Below are positions 14,158-23,766 of a DNA stretch of 47,103 bases, one piece after another. The translations under genes were made by a program, and so were the position numbers. Each line of letters opens with the position of its first letter. The first letter of the stretch is position 1. Under the pieces are notes generated by a model that worked only from the letters and a program-made list of their open reading frames with translations, made no database searches and was not told the DNA's origin. This DNA is from a virus: IMG/VR virus record IMGVR_UViG_3300037961_006195, positions 272 to 47,374 of that record. One strand, written 5' to 3'.

Positions 14158-16035
14158 TTATTGAAAGTATGGATCAAACCATCTCCAGTATCCTTTACTC
14201 TCTATGTCAAGAGTAACACATTCTCTATGGACGGTGTATCTATTTAATCTAAATACTCTTTCATATAAAGCCACTAGATCTTTTGCTCCGCATTCTGACA
14301 GTCCTTCTTGTTCTATAAGGCTCTTCATCTTTTGAATTTCTGTCTCACAAGAGGACTTGACTTCTAAAGTCTCTGGAGGTAGCTTGCGAACGTTTCTAAT
14401 TTCCTCAAGGAGTCTTTCAATAACAAACACGATTTCTCCAGGAGAGGTAAACTCGTCGATCTTGAGCCTAGAAATTTGCATTTCGTTACCAGTGGCATCC
14501 GAAACAATTCTTTGGAACCCGACATCGTCAAGATCTCCTTTGAACTTGGCCGCGATCTCCTGAGACATCTTCTGCTTATCAGAAGCTTCCTCGAAGTCAA
14601 AGAGTTTCATGAGTTCAGTTCCAAACTCCAGATCCTCGGACATAGGAGCCTCACCTTCTTGACCTTCCTCCATAGGAGGCATCATTCCGGCACCCATCAT
14701 TCCCATACCACCCTCAGGCATTTCTTGCTTAATGAGTGATGGAATATTAAGTTTCTCTCTGAGCCAATCTACGTCCTCTACTTGATATCCCAATGCTCCT
14801 AACTGAGATAGAACCTGAACCATACGCACAGGATCTTCGCGTTGCTTAAGATCTTCAAAGTTACGAACTAGTCTCGGGGGCGTCTTACCTGGATAGTTAA
14901 GTTCTACAATCCATCGGACCAACGTAGAGTTAATTGTTTCGTCAAGCTCTTCAGAGAAGGCTTTAGCCTTTCTCATACGAACAGAGTCGGCGATTTGATC
15001 GCGCGCAAATGAGCCAACACTACCAGTTTCTTGGCCAACTGTAGTCTCTCCGTTAATTACGAAGCTAATTTGCTGGTCAATATACGTAATAAGCTGATTA
15101 TAAAGTTCTGGTCTTCCATTGCTTTCTAACCACTGAATATCCATTTCGTCTGGAATAACAACAGCGGTCTCTTGTCCTAAACGCTGAAGAGCACTAAACA
15201 AAGAATTAACCTCTTCCTCTGGAGTACCAAGGCTAAATTTACCAACTGCTGTAGGAGTTGTATGCTTATCAGAATACTGCAACCAGAAATTAAGTAAAGT
15301 TCTTCTGAACTCCACAAGAGGATATAACTGCCTTCCAAGACCTGATCCATGCACATCCATAAAGTTGCTATAGGACCAGTGCCTATGCATAATCATAGAT
15401 CTTAGGGGGATGCCCATGCCCTCCACTGGAGAGAACATAGTAATAAGCCTAGGGCTTACTGTTCCATCTTCGTTGAGGCGGAATAAGAAACGTCTTGGGT
15501 CTCTAATTTTAATCTCAGAAGGTACAATATATTTTCCTTGCCTCATCCAGCAGATTTCACCAATCGACATACCTAGTACAATCGATTCGCACATTCCGCG
15601 GATAAACGTATCAAAACCTGAACTCGTGGATACTAGAGACTCTTTACCATAGGACTGACGAGTGTTGCTACCCATGCGATTAATCACTTGGCGCACAAAC
15701 TCTGCAATCTCTTCGTCTTCGGCTCTATCGGATGAAGGGTATACTTCCCAAGGTCTTTGGATAATCTCACCTATTAGCTTTTCCCAAGCAGCAAGTATTT
15801 GACTGTCGTTAAACAGCCTCATATACTTCTCAATTGCTCGTGGGCCACCACCACCTTCTTCTAGAAGGATATCATCTCTACGTGGGAGGATCACTCCGCT
15901 AGTGAGATAAGGTGCTCCTGAGTAGGAATAGGGATCTGATTTATATCCCGCTAAGTTTCCTTGAGGAGTGCCCAGGGAAAAATAACGATCGAAAAACCCA
16001 GATTTAATATGCCTTTGGGGATTTTCAGAGGTCAT
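14158..16035 (-). CDS. Portal protein, Mu gp29/DUF935-like (625 aa)
   Basis: Residues ~60-420 follow the DUF935 portal pattern: repeated polar helices, IGEIIQRPWEVYPSSDRAEDE, FRRTLLNFWLQYSDKHTTP, then NGETTVGQETGSVGSFARDQ. The portal forms the dodecameric DNA gate at the capsid vertex. A Met/Gly/Glu-rich linker (MPEGGMGMMGAGMMPPMEE) joins a C-terminal extension of ~170 residues not usual in Mu gp29. GTTTAAAG lies 26 bases before the ATG, inside the end of the upstream gene. Confidence 0.85.
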   Translation of the reverse strand: MTSENPQRHIKSGFFDRYFSLGTPQGNLAGYKSDPYSYSGAPYLTSGVILPRRDDILLEEGGGGPRAIEKYMRLFNDSQILAAWEKLIGEIIQRPWEVYPSSDRAEDEEIAEFVRQVINRMGSNTRQSYGKESLVSTSSGFDTFIRGMCESIVLGMSIGEICWMRQGKYIVPSEIKIRDPRRFLFRLNEDGTVSPRLITMFSPVEGMGIPLRSMIMHRHWSYSNFMDVHGSGLGRQLYPLVEFRRTLLNFWLQYSDKHTTPTAVGKFSLGTPEEEVNSLFSALQRLGQETAVVIPDEMDIQWLESNGRPELYNQLITYIDQQISFVINGETTVGQETGSVGSFARDQIADSVRMRKAKAFSEELDETINSTLVRWIVELNYPGKTPPRLVRNFEDLKQREDPVRMVQVLSQLGALGYQVEDVDWLREKLNIPSLIKQEMPEGGMGMMGAGMMPPMEEGQEGEAPMSEDLEFGTELMKLFDFEEASDKQKMSQEIAAKFKGDLDDVGFQRIVSDATGNEMQISRLKIDEFTSPGEIVFVIERLLEEIRNVRKLPPETLEVKSSCETEIQKMKSLIEQEGLSECGAKDLVALYERVFRLNRYTVHRECVTLDIESKGYWRWFDPYFQ

Positions 16036-16047
16036 TAAAACAACACA

Positions 16048-16242
16048 TTATTCTTCGTTATCTTTAAACTGAGTTGGCTCAACTACCTTTGTTAAGTCTA
16101 CATACACAGTTTCAAGATCCATGAGTTTCTCTGTGAGTTCTTCCCTGGTTAGCTTCCCGGCCTCCCATTCTGCAATTAGTTCCTCGGCGCCTTCGACTCT
16201 GACGTTTTGGCCCCGTGTCAAGATGTTGATTCCTTCTTCCAT
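16048..16242 (-). CDS. Small hypothetical protein upstream of portal (64 aa)
   Basis: It begins MEEGINILTRGQNVRVEGAEE and continues as a helical region (LIAEWEAGKLTREELTEKLM), ending acidic. It overlaps the end of the 321-residue gene by about 25 bases. The coding end contains the late promoter motif for the portal. The fold and function are unknown. Confidence 0.55.
   Translation of the reverse strand: MEEGINILTRGQNVRVEGAEELIAEWEAGKLTREELTEKLMDLETVYVDLTKVVEPTQFKDNEE
16062..16069 (-). promoter_or_regulatory. Candidate phage late promoter GTTTAAAG
   Basis: GTTTAAAG lies inside the last codons of the 64-residue gene, 26 bases before the portal ATG at 16035. The spacing matches that of the other copies. 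Confidence 0.55.
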
Positions 16243-17183
16243 TTTTCGAAGTCCTTGCGAATAGTTAGATAAAATTCAGAATAAGTTTTGCGCCAGGTTT
16301 CATCGTATTTCCTGACATATTTGAAATAGTTTTCTTCCCAAGTTTTAAGGTCATATACTTCTTTATACTCTTCTGGAACACTTAAAGAGAAGTTTTTAAG
16401 TTCAAGTGCAAGTACTGCACTCATAAAATCGCCTCTTTTTGCAATCATTTGCTCTTTAAGGCTTTTCAGATCAATGTGGGGAAAGACTTCCTTTACTTTA
16501 TTGAATAAAGGAGAAGTAAGAAGATCTGACCTTTTCTTTTCTTTTTCTTTCTTGATCGTTTCTTGATATGCATTATCAAGGATCCCTGCAATAAACGTAG
16601 AGTTAAATTCTACATTGGCTCCTTCGTTAATGTCTGCCCAGAATTTTTTAAATGCATCATATCCTCTGACAATAGTAATGTTTGCATAAGATTGCATTTT
16701 CTGCTTGATGTCACGTTTAGCGGCATCGATATAATGCATATCTTTTCCATCCGGCCAGAAAGCAAATCTTTGAGCAAGAGAGTTTGACCACAAAAATGTA
16801 GTCAAAAGCTTTTTAATCCTAGGATCAGAAATGTCTTTCTTAGGAAGATCATCGATGTCTAATATTGCTTTCTTCCAGTCGTAGAAGATATCAACAGCTT
16901 TGTTCTCTGCCGCTTGCCAAACTGGAGTCTTTGAAAGCTTTCCGATATGAGTCTCATCTAGTTCTCCGTACCCAGTGAGATCGTTGATAAGGACATCGTC
17001 TTCAGAAAGGCTCTCAGAAGTGATAACTTTTGGTTTACCGAGTCCCTTGGCATTTGCATTAAACTCTACTACCCACTTATCATGCGCAAGCTGTTGCTCA
17101 AACTTCCATTTATCATGCGCTAAGATTTTATCCAGTAGCCCTTCTGGAATATTACTTAGAGCTAGTATCTCCGGTGCTATCAT
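16218..17183 (-). CDS. Unknown protein upstream of portal (321 aa)
   Basis: A charged, Trp/Lys-rich, largely helical sequence with two near-identical short units, LAHDKWKFEQQ and LAHDKWVVEFN (~22-42). I see no catalytic motif. Position before the portal would suit a packaging or head-assembly accessory protein, but this is guilt by association. It overlaps the upstream 155-residue gene by 32 bases, and AAGG falls just before the ATG. Confidence 0.6.
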   Translation of the reverse strand: MIAPEILALSNIPEGLLDKILAHDKWKFEQQLAHDKWVVEFNANAKGLGKPKVITSESLSEDDVLINDLTGYGELDETHIGKLSKTPVWQAAENKAVDIFYDWKKAILDIDDLPKKDISDPRIKKLLTTFLWSNSLAQRFAFWPDGKDMHYIDAAKRDIKQKMQSYANITIVRGYDAFKKFWADINEGANVEFNSTFIAGILDNAYQETIKKEKEKKRSDLLTSPLFNKVKEVFPHIDLKSLKEQMIAKRGDFMSAVLALELKNFSLSVPEEYKEVYDLKTWEENYFKYVRKYDETWRKTYSEFYLTIRKDFEKWKKESTS

Positions 17184-17619
17184 CCTTACTTGCTTGACGT
17201 AACTTAAGATCTATATAGCTCATTATATCACGATGATTCCAACAGTCAACAATATTTTCAAATAATTTCTCATCTACACGACCTAGGTCCATTCCAAAGG
17301 TCAAAATTTTATTTATTTCGTTCCAGCAGTTGCTTCCAGGCTCGTCAAACAAAAAGATTTTCTTATCTTTAGTTATTTCTAATTTTTCTAAGATCCCTAG
17401 AGTACTAAATACATTGGAGAGCAGAGTGTTGTCCCAGCCAGCAAAAACAACAAAATCAGCACCTTTAACCAGCGCTTCTGTTATAGACTGTCTTACTTTT
17501 ACTTCGACACCTTCTTTCTCGGTGAGGATCTGATCTAAATGAACAACCATCTTGTTGAGATCAGACGCGTTATCAACAGACTTAGATTTTACAATAACTA
17601 CAGAAGTTTTGGCGGGCAT
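17152..17619 (-). CDS. Unknown protein, possible Rossmann-like fold (155 aa)
   Basis: Alternating hydrophobic strands and helices (TSVVIVKSKSVDN, GADFVVFAGWDNTLLSNVFS, KKIFLFDEPG) suggest a Rossmann-like alpha/beta protein. The FAGW and DEPG turns recall LOG/nucleotide-binding proteins, but the diagnostic PGGxGT motif is absent. It is the first gene of the minus-strand virion block, with a GTTTAAAG element 21 bases before the ATG. Confidence 0.55.
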   Translation of the reverse strand: MPAKTSVVIVKSKSVDNASDLNKMVVHLDQILTEKEGVEVKVRQSITEALVKGADFVVFAGWDNTLLSNVFSTLGILEKLEITKDKKIFLFDEPGSNCWNEINKILTFGMDLGRVDEKLFENIVDCWNHRDIMSYIDLKLRQASKDDSTGDTSSK

Positions 17620-17640
17620 AATTTGGTCAGAGCTACAAAG

Positions 17641-17648
17641 CTTTAAAC
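17641..17648 (-). promoter_or_regulatory. Candidate late promoter GTTTAAAG (divergent pair, minus arm)
   Basis: GTTTAAAG on the minus strand, 21 bases before the ATG at 17619. It is paired with a plus-strand copy at 17654, five bases away. Confidence 0.65.
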
Positions 17649-17653
17649 CTAAA

Positions 17654-17661
17654 GTTTAAAG
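17654..17661 (+). promoter_or_regulatory. Candidate late promoter GTTTAAAG (divergent pair, plus arm)
   Basis: GTTTAAAG within AAAGTTTAAAGTTTAAG, 20 bases before the ATG at 17682. With the minus copy at 17641 it makes a near-symmetrical divergent promoter between the two virion blocks. Confidence 0.65.
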
Positions 17662-17681
17662 TTTAAGAAAAGTGTTTTGAT

Positions 17682-20600
17682 ATGCTCTCGGAATTAACAA
17701 TAACTCAGGTACGGGGAGTAAGAGGTAGTCTACCTACAATCATAGACAGTTCCTTTGTTATTTACGAAAGAGAAATAGAAAAGTTAAATGTCTTGGTAGA
17801 AAAAGAGACATTTAAAAAGGCTATGTTTGAGTATATCACGGTTATTTTAGACCGGATCGAAAAAGACAAGCCGTTGACCACGGTGCCCTTGTATGCCACA
17901 CTCTCATATGTCTTAGTTCAATTACAATTTGATGTAGCAAGATTCTTAGGGTTATATGCGATAATAAATAACGCAATCATAGAATTTCTAAGCGTTGCTT
18001 ATAATAGAAAAAATACTTCTTTAGAGGGGTATATAAAGGGATATTACACCGCAGTTCAGACCTCTTTAGATGGCCTTAATATATTCTTAAAGGGCCTACA
18101 AACAGAACAAATTGTACAGTTAATATCGGAATACGCTCCATCTTTAGCAGTTGTCAAAGATACTTTTTCTATCAGACAACTCAGTAATAACACTATATAC
18201 ACGCTTTTTGGAGAAGATAATTACTGGGAAGTTCAATCAAGAAAATATAAAAAAGATCCAACTTTTTCTACTAGGGACTATACTATATTAGACGGAACAC
18301 TTTATGTGCTAAATAAGGATGTTGGTATTTCTCGTCCCGATCCTGAATTTGATCCAGATCAATGGAGCGAATATAAGTCAAAATTCCTTGATAGAAATAA
18401 AACATTTAAAAGCAGATTTAAGAGAAGCGTTAGTAAATACGTTGTAAATGCTTTAGAGCAATCTGGAGATATTAATGAAGCTATTTCTGACAGCAAAGTA
18501 GTTTCAGAAACAGCTAATCTTGTATATGACGAGAAGGATCTGTCTTTAACTTTTGGTGGATCTGGCAAAAATATCATTGAGAATGTTTTATCTCTTAAAA
18601 CCGTAATAAAATACTTCGGGAACAAAGAGTCTTCTCCCGTAGGAGATATCGATTTTGTTGCTTCTTTTTGTGAATATCTTTACGCAGGGTGCTACGGCAG
18701 AAACCTTCCTTCAGGGTTTTCTGCATCTTCCGGTTTGAATATTTTTGGTAATTTTAACTTAATTTTTTACTATCCTCCAGAGTTAAATAAAATTGCTGGC
18801 TTAAAATTCATAGAAGGCTTTAAGGATCTAAAGTCTTTTAAGCAAAATCTTGATTTAGGAGCAGAAATAGCCGGGAGTCCAATAACTGATCCAATGGACA
18901 GAAAAGAGATTATTTATAATCCTATTTATGCAAAATATATTAAAGGCCTAAAAGATAGATTCTTATTTGATATTAGGAATCCGTATACTGACAACTATCA
19001 ATATAGCGTTGACGTTATACTATTTGGTCTAGAGTCAATTTCAGGTATAGCGGATATCTTAGGAGATACATTAGAAGCGCTTGGTAGTTCTCTTGGCAGA
19101 AACGGGACTCTACCTGGATACGAGGGCTTAGGGTCTATATCCTTACAAATAGAAGAGCTAAGAAAAGTTTTTATTCCAAAGCCAATGCTAGATGATCTTA
19201 CGTCTAGAGGAGAGAAAGTTTTACCAGGACTCAATGGCTTAACAACCTATCTTCTTAACTCTTATAAAAAGCTTACGTCCGTTGTACCAGACGTTCCATT
19301 TACAGGAGAGTCACTAGGACAACTCAGTGTTTGGGGTAGGAACGTACAAAAATACCTTGAGAGATTGCTTGCTGATACAAAGGGTATCGGGTATCTTCCA
19401 GGATCCTTTATACCTAACATTTCCTTTAAAAATTCTTCAGTAGAAAAAGGAGCGTTAATAGATCAGCTTAGATCTCTTAATTTTCAAGAAAGCGAGATTG
19501 ATAGGTTTATTTCTGCAGAATCTTTTGAGGAATTACTATTAGAATTTGCTCCTCTTTCAGACTCTAAAGACCAAGTCTCTTTCTTTAGAGGCTATGAATT
19601 ATCTCAGCTAATTTATGAGTTTGGAGGAGAAAGCGCAATTGACGCGTATTTAAGCTATCTTTATTCTCAAAATAACGAGGGATTAATTAACCTATTAAGC
19701 ATCTCTCTTAAAAATCAGTCTGAAGCTACAGTCTACAATACAAACAGATTTGGTAAGCTTGTCGGATTGCTCATGGGTTTGACATTTGCTATTGATCCAA
19801 AGCAGTTGGAACTATTTAGAGAGTACTTATCTGGAAATAACTTGACATTTTTTGAGTCAATCTCTTTCTTACTTAAGAATAAAGAGAAAAACATTCTCTT
19901 AGATAAAGATGAGATTAGCTTACTGAATCCAGTATCTAGATCTTTAATTTTTGGTAAGTCTCCGTTTGACTTAAACTCTTACTCTATTGATTATCAAACT
20001 GCAAATGAGCACGCTCCTCTTGCGTTAAAACAATATACTGAGATTTTAGATAAGAACTTAGGGGAGGCTTCTACAAATTTCTTACAAAATCTATACGATA
20101 AGAGTCAAGGACTAACAGTAAAAGAACTACTTAGAGTAATAAATCCTGAGTCTTTCCATACTGACCTAGGCCAATTACTAGATGGCTATGAGGGAGGAAG
20201 ACTAACGAGTGTAATTAATTATGCTTATTTTAGTGGAGTGCTTCACAAGGTAGGATACTATAATAATTCCTATCAAGCACCTAACTTCTTTGTTCAACCG
20301 GGAGGAGCTAATTTGGCGATCTTGGTGGAGATAATTAATTCACTAGTTCTTTCGTTAGACATAACATTAACCAATTTTGTTAATACTCTAGAAGATGATT
20401 TCTCTCAAGATGTACCAGAACTTTATTCGTTCTCGAATATTACTAATACATATAATAAAGAATTAGATACTCTTTCTAAATTAGTTAAGAACCTTGTGCC
20501 TATTGGGGGAGATCTTGGTAATCTGGGGACTCCTGAGATTATAGGTACTGAAACAATAATAGGAGCTCCAGGGATAGGTAATTCGCCTGTGCCAGAGTCC

Positions 20601-21530
20601 ATAATAAGGGAAAACAGTATAAGTCCAGAACAAGCAAACCTCTTATCCCCGCAAATTAAGACTAATTACTCGTTCTTAGCTCCTAAGAAAACCGGCAATA
20701 TCTCGGAAACGGACGTATTAAATACATACACAAAATTCATAGAAGAGACTAAATCAATTGTAGGAATACCAAAAATTAATTCTGTTGCAGTTGCAGAATC
20801 AAATATTTTATCTAAAGAATCTGAAGCTAGATCTACAGAAATTTTAAAACAAGATTTAGAATCTGTTAATCCTTTACTGTTTTCTGCCAATCCGTTCAGG
20901 GATAATGTTGAAGACGTCGTGGTAAATAATCTTTTAAAAGATGGCTTAATCAGTCAATTTAGCGCGATAAGATCCTGTAAGAGATTTGGTGGAACAAACT
21001 GTGAAGAGAGAATAGATGAGCTTATAAATACCTGCGGAGATCCTAGCAATAGTGCGATTTACTCAGAAAGAGATGAAAGTCCATTTGTTCCTAGTTCAAA
21101 TGGTGGTGTATTAGTAGACAGACCTTACGGTAAAAACTCTGAAATAAAATTAAGTAACTCATTTATTCCAACCGGTCCAAATAATCGGCCAGAGTTTTTC
21201 AATGTATTCAATGAAGATAACATTAAAATAGGAATAAATGGAGATCCTATTCTTCCTTCTTTAAGTTTTGATCCTTTAGTTTTCACAAAGCAAACTGCTG
21301 ATCCTAAAGAAAAGTTCTATTCTCAATATTATAATTCAGAATTTGGACTAATCGAGGCCATTAAAGCAAGGTGGGAAAAAGATGAGCCTTTTAAATGTTC
21401 TCTTCTAGATGATCCCTATGCTTATCAAGCGTGTATGAATCTACTAAAATGTAAAAGATTTAATAGAGTTGACGAAGTAGACTCTTTAAAATTCTGTCCT
21501 AGAACTCTTGCGGGAGGATTATTTAAATGA
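17682..21530 (+). CDS. Very large unknown virion-block protein (1282 aa)
   Basis: The largest gene in the window. The sequence is mostly helical, rich in Leu, Ser, Asn and Glu, with no signal peptide. The C-terminal ~190 residues contain clustered cysteines (RSCKRFGGTNCEERIDELINTC and later CSLLDDPYAYQACMNLLKCK). I recognise no domain. Its place at the head of a late operon before fibre-like genes suggests a baseplate, tail or virion protein. It overlaps the next start by four bases (ATGA). Confidence 0.65.
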   Translation: MLSELTITQVRGVRGSLPTIIDSSFVIYEREIEKLNVLVEKETFKKAMFEYITVILDRIEKDKPLTTVPLYATLSYVLVQLQFDVARFLGLYAIINNAIIEFLSVAYNRKNTSLEGYIKGYYTAVQTSLDGLNIFLKGLQTEQIVQLISEYAPSLAVVKDTFSIRQLSNNTIYTLFGEDNYWEVQSRKYKKDPTFSTRDYTILDGTLYVLNKDVGISRPDPEFDPDQWSEYKSKFLDRNKTFKSRFKRSVSKYVVNALEQSGDINEAISDSKVVSETANLVYDEKDLSLTFGGSGKNIIENVLSLKTVIKYFGNKESSPVGDIDFVASFCEYLYAGCYGRNLPSGFSASSGLNIFGNFNLIFYYPPELNKIAGLKFIEGFKDLKSFKQNLDLGAEIAGSPITDPMDRKEIIYNPIYAKYIKGLKDRFLFDIRNPYTDNYQYSVDVILFGLESISGIADILGDTLEALGSSLGRNGTLPGYEGLGSISLQIEELRKVFIPKPMLDDLTSRGEKVLPGLNGLTTYLLNSYKKLTSVVPDVPFTGESLGQLSVWGRNVQKYLERLLADTKGIGYLPGSFIPNISFKNSSVEKGALIDQLRSLNFQESEIDRFISAESFEELLLEFAPLSDSKDQVSFFRGYELSQLIYEFGGESAIDAYLSYLYSQNNEGLINLLSISLKNQSEATVYNTNRFGKLVGLLMGLTFAIDPKQLELFREYLSGNNLTFFESISFLLKNKEKNILLDKDEISLLNPVSRSLIFGKSPFDLNSYSIDYQTANEHAPLALKQYTEILDKNLGEASTNFLQNLYDKSQGLTVKELLRVINPESFHTDLGQLLDGYEGGRLTSVINYAYFSGVLHKVGYYNNSYQAPNFFVQPGGANLAILVEIINSLVLSLDITLTNFVNTLEDDFSQDVPELYSFSNITNTYNKELDTLSKLVKNLVPIGGDLGNLGTPEIIGTETIIGAPGIGNSPVPESIIRENSISPEQANLLSPQIKTNYSFLAPKKTGNISETDVLNTYTKFIEETKSIVGIPKINSVAVAESNILSKESEARSTEILKQDLESVNPLLFSANPFRDNVEDVVVNNLLKDGLISQFSAIRSCKRFGGTNCEERIDELINTCGDPSNSAIYSERDESPFVPSSNGGVLVDRPYGKNSEIKLSNSFIPTGPNNRPEFFNVFNEDNIKIGINGDPILPSLSFDPLVFTKQTADPKEKFYSQYYNSEFGLIEAIKARWEKDEPFKCSLLDDPYAYQACMNLLKCKRFNRVDEVDSLKFCPRTLAGGLFK

Positions 21531-22660
21531 AAATATCAACTCATTTCTTATTAAGCGAGAAAGACACGGTTTTACTGCCTATAACTAAAAAACAAAATAG
21601 TCCGTTTAACTATGTAGAGTTCATAAATGAAAATATTGTATCAAACGACGAGGTATATCTTTCAAAACAAAAAGCAAACTCTTGTGCTTTAGATATTATA
21701 GTTAACTCCCCTCCTCCTATTAAAGAACTCAAATTAACAAACCAGAATATACTCACTTGGGACGATCTATGGCTCGATGGAGAGACGGGATATAGCGTTG
21801 ATCCGCAGATAGAGTCTATTAACTTGCAAAGAAATTCTCTTTTGTATGTTAATATGAATCTAAAAAGACACTACCTCAAGAGAATAAATCTAGAAGGAAA
21901 TACGGACCTAAAAACTTTTGTAGGGATAGATCTACCTGCTCTAGAGTATCTGGACTTCACCGATTGTATCAACTTAGAGTCTGTAACCATTGGATCTTCT
22001 AAGAATATCAAGGTATTGAGTTTAAAGAACTGTAGGTTAACAGGAGATGGACTAGAGAGAATATTAAGTTCTTTCAGCCCTACAAAAACGGCATCAGCCA
22101 ACATATTTCCAGGTACACTTCCGCCATTTAGGAAGCAATACACCACTCTACTAGATCTTAGAGGCAACGATATACCTTGGGGCAATAGCAGAATTGCTTC
22201 TAAAATAAGATTGTTAGTCACAAATAACTGGCTGGTACTATGGGATAGCGCTCCTCCAACTAGTGTAATTCCAATCCAGATGTACGCTTTCTTCCCTAAG
22301 AATCTAGGGGATACACAAATAGACGGATACTACGCAGGAGTTCAAATGAGACAAGCTCCTCCGACACCGACACCTCCTCCAGCTGCTGATCCTAGTACTC
22401 AGCCTCAAGCTCCAACTGCGGCTACTGGCCAGACCCCTCAGGCTTCTCAAGCTTCGGCTCCTCCGCCGGCACAGTCTCAGGCTCCAGCCCAGTCTCAGCC
22501 ATCCCCAAGTCCCTCTCCCCAGCCTTCTCCAAGTCCAAGTCCGAGCCCTGCTCCATCACCAAGCCCAAGCCCAAGCCCAAGCCCAAGCCCCAGCCCAAGT
22601 CCTACTCCATCACCCTCGCCTTCTCCGAGTCCAAGCGGCGGTTACGGCGGCTACTACTAA
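21527..22660 (+). CDS. Leucine-rich-repeat protein with Pro/Ser tail (377 aa)
   Basis: Residues ~65-215 carry irregular leucine-rich repeats (IESINLQRNSLLYVN, LKRINLEGNTDLKTF, LEYLDFTDCINLESV, IKVLSLKNCRLTGDG, LLDLRGNDIP), a solenoid suited to protein binding. Residues ~275-370 are a Gln/Pro/Ala then Pro-Ser repeat tract (PSPSPSP...) ending GGYGGYY. The protein resembles an adhesin with a stalk. It is coupled to the 1282-residue gene, and a 20-base gap leads to the next fibre-like gene. A virion-surface recognition role is inference. Confidence 0.75.
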   Translation: MKISTHFLLSEKDTVLLPITKKQNSPFNYVEFINENIVSNDEVYLSKQKANSCALDIIVNSPPPIKELKLTNQNILTWDDLWLDGETGYSVDPQIESINLQRNSLLYVNMNLKRHYLKRINLEGNTDLKTFVGIDLPALEYLDFTDCINLESVTIGSSKNIKVLSLKNCRLTGDGLERILSSFSPTKTASANIFPGTLPPFRKQYTTLLDLRGNDIPWGNSRIASKIRLLVTNNWLVLWDSAPPTSVIPIQMYAFFPKNLGDTQIDGYYAGVQMRQAPPTPTPPPAADPSTQPQAPTAATGQTPQASQASAPPPAQSQAPAQSQPSPSPSPQPSPSPSPSPAPSPSPSPSPSPSPSPSPTPSPSPSPSPSGGYGGYY

Positions 22661-22680
22661 TATACAAATAGCTCAAAATT

Positions 22681-23766
22681 ATGGCAGACCTTAGATCTAA
22701 ATTTATCGAAGACTACGCAGGTGGTCTTTTAAATGTGTCTAGACAAGAACTTTCAAGCACAGGAGAAGTACTTTCTCAAGACGGATTTTTGTCTGATGCT
22801 ACTCTATTTGTTGAAGATGGATCCGGCACAAAAAGTGGATTGAAACTTGGTACCACACTATGCGAGGTTGTAGACCCAACTACCCCGCAGGGAGCAATTA
22901 ACGTAAGATACGCAGACAGGACTTACGCTAGCACAAGAGACCTAAAAATATTTTCTACTGCTATTGCTTCTGCTCAAGCTGCTCTATCAGACGCAACTGC
23001 GACTTCTATTACAAATTTAGAAAATGCCTTCCAGTTATTAGAAACCACTCAGGACACTCTACAAAATAAATTCGATGCTAATGTAGATTTTGTAAATGGC
23101 CGATTAGATGTTGTAGATAAGCAAGTCAGCCTTGCTGACCAGGTAAAACTTTTAGAAGATAGAACGGGCGTTTTACAAAATACTTTGACTTCATTTGTAA
23201 CTGAAGATCGAGTTATTAACTCTTCCAGATTCTATGTAAGGACCGGAACCAACGCTCAGCCTTCTGTAGTTCAATTCTATAAAACAAGAGGAGAGGTAGC
23301 TGAAAGCAACGGATCTCTATTTAAAGACGACGAGATTGGCGTAGTTGAATTTGCGGGAAATGACGGTAACGATAAAGTAGTAGGATCGAGAATAGTTGGT
23401 AAAGTTGCGTCCGCTTGGAATAACGACGAGAGAGCTACTTATATAGGATTTAACTGGGTAGGCACTGAGGAAACAGGGGCTGCTGCCACTCTAACTGAAT
23501 GGATTGCTTTTGGTAAGCCATTTAACGGTACTGATCCCATAGGACCTAAAACAATCACATTTGAGAGCATACCAGAAATCCCATCAGCTGATAATGCACG
23601 ACCCGATGTTCTGATTAATACAAATGGACAATTAGTTAAGAGCTTGGCTCCTGCTATTACCCTGAACGAGTTCAAGGCTTTATTTGCAGCTTTAGATGTA
23701 AGTGGTGCTGCTGATACTACCGCAGCATTTGCAATATTAAAAACTGCCGTTGCGGCATTATCCTAA
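22681..23766 (+). CDS. Fibre-like virion protein (361 aa)
   Basis: It begins MADLRSKFIEDYAGGLLNVSRQELSS. Residues ~95-170 form a predicted coiled coil (SITNLENAFQLLETTQDTLQ; VNGRLDVVDKQVSL), followed by a beta domain and an Ala-rich C-terminus (DTTAAFAILKTAVAALS). The arrangement suits a trimeric fibre or neck-appendage protein. A terminator lies just beyond its stop, inside the facing gene. Confidence 0.65.
   Translation: MADLRSKFIEDYAGGLLNVSRQELSSTGEVLSQDGFLSDATLFVEDGSGTKSGLKLGTTLCEVVDPTTPQGAINVRYADRTYASTRDLKIFSTAIASAQAALSDATATSITNLENAFQLLETTQDTLQNKFDANVDFVNGRLDVVDKQVSLADQVKLLEDRTGVLQNTLTSFVTEDRVINSSRFYVRTGTNAQPSVVQFYKTRGEVAESNGSLFKDDEIGVVEFAGNDGNDKVVGSRIVGKVASAWNNDERATYIGFNWVGTEETGAAATLTEWIAFGKPFNGTDPIGPKTITFESIPEIPSADNARPDVLINTNGQLVKSLAPAITLNEFKALFAALDVSGAADTTAAFAILKTAVAALS

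Noticed and set aside
22020-22027. GTTTAAAG on the plus strand
   Set aside because: Inside the LRR gene, far from any start codon; treated as a chance match.
22495-22640. Pro/Ser-coding tract as a possible CRISPR or simple tandem repeat
   Set aside because: The repeat is short, in frame and coding (PS units) with no spacers; it is a protein low-complexity region.
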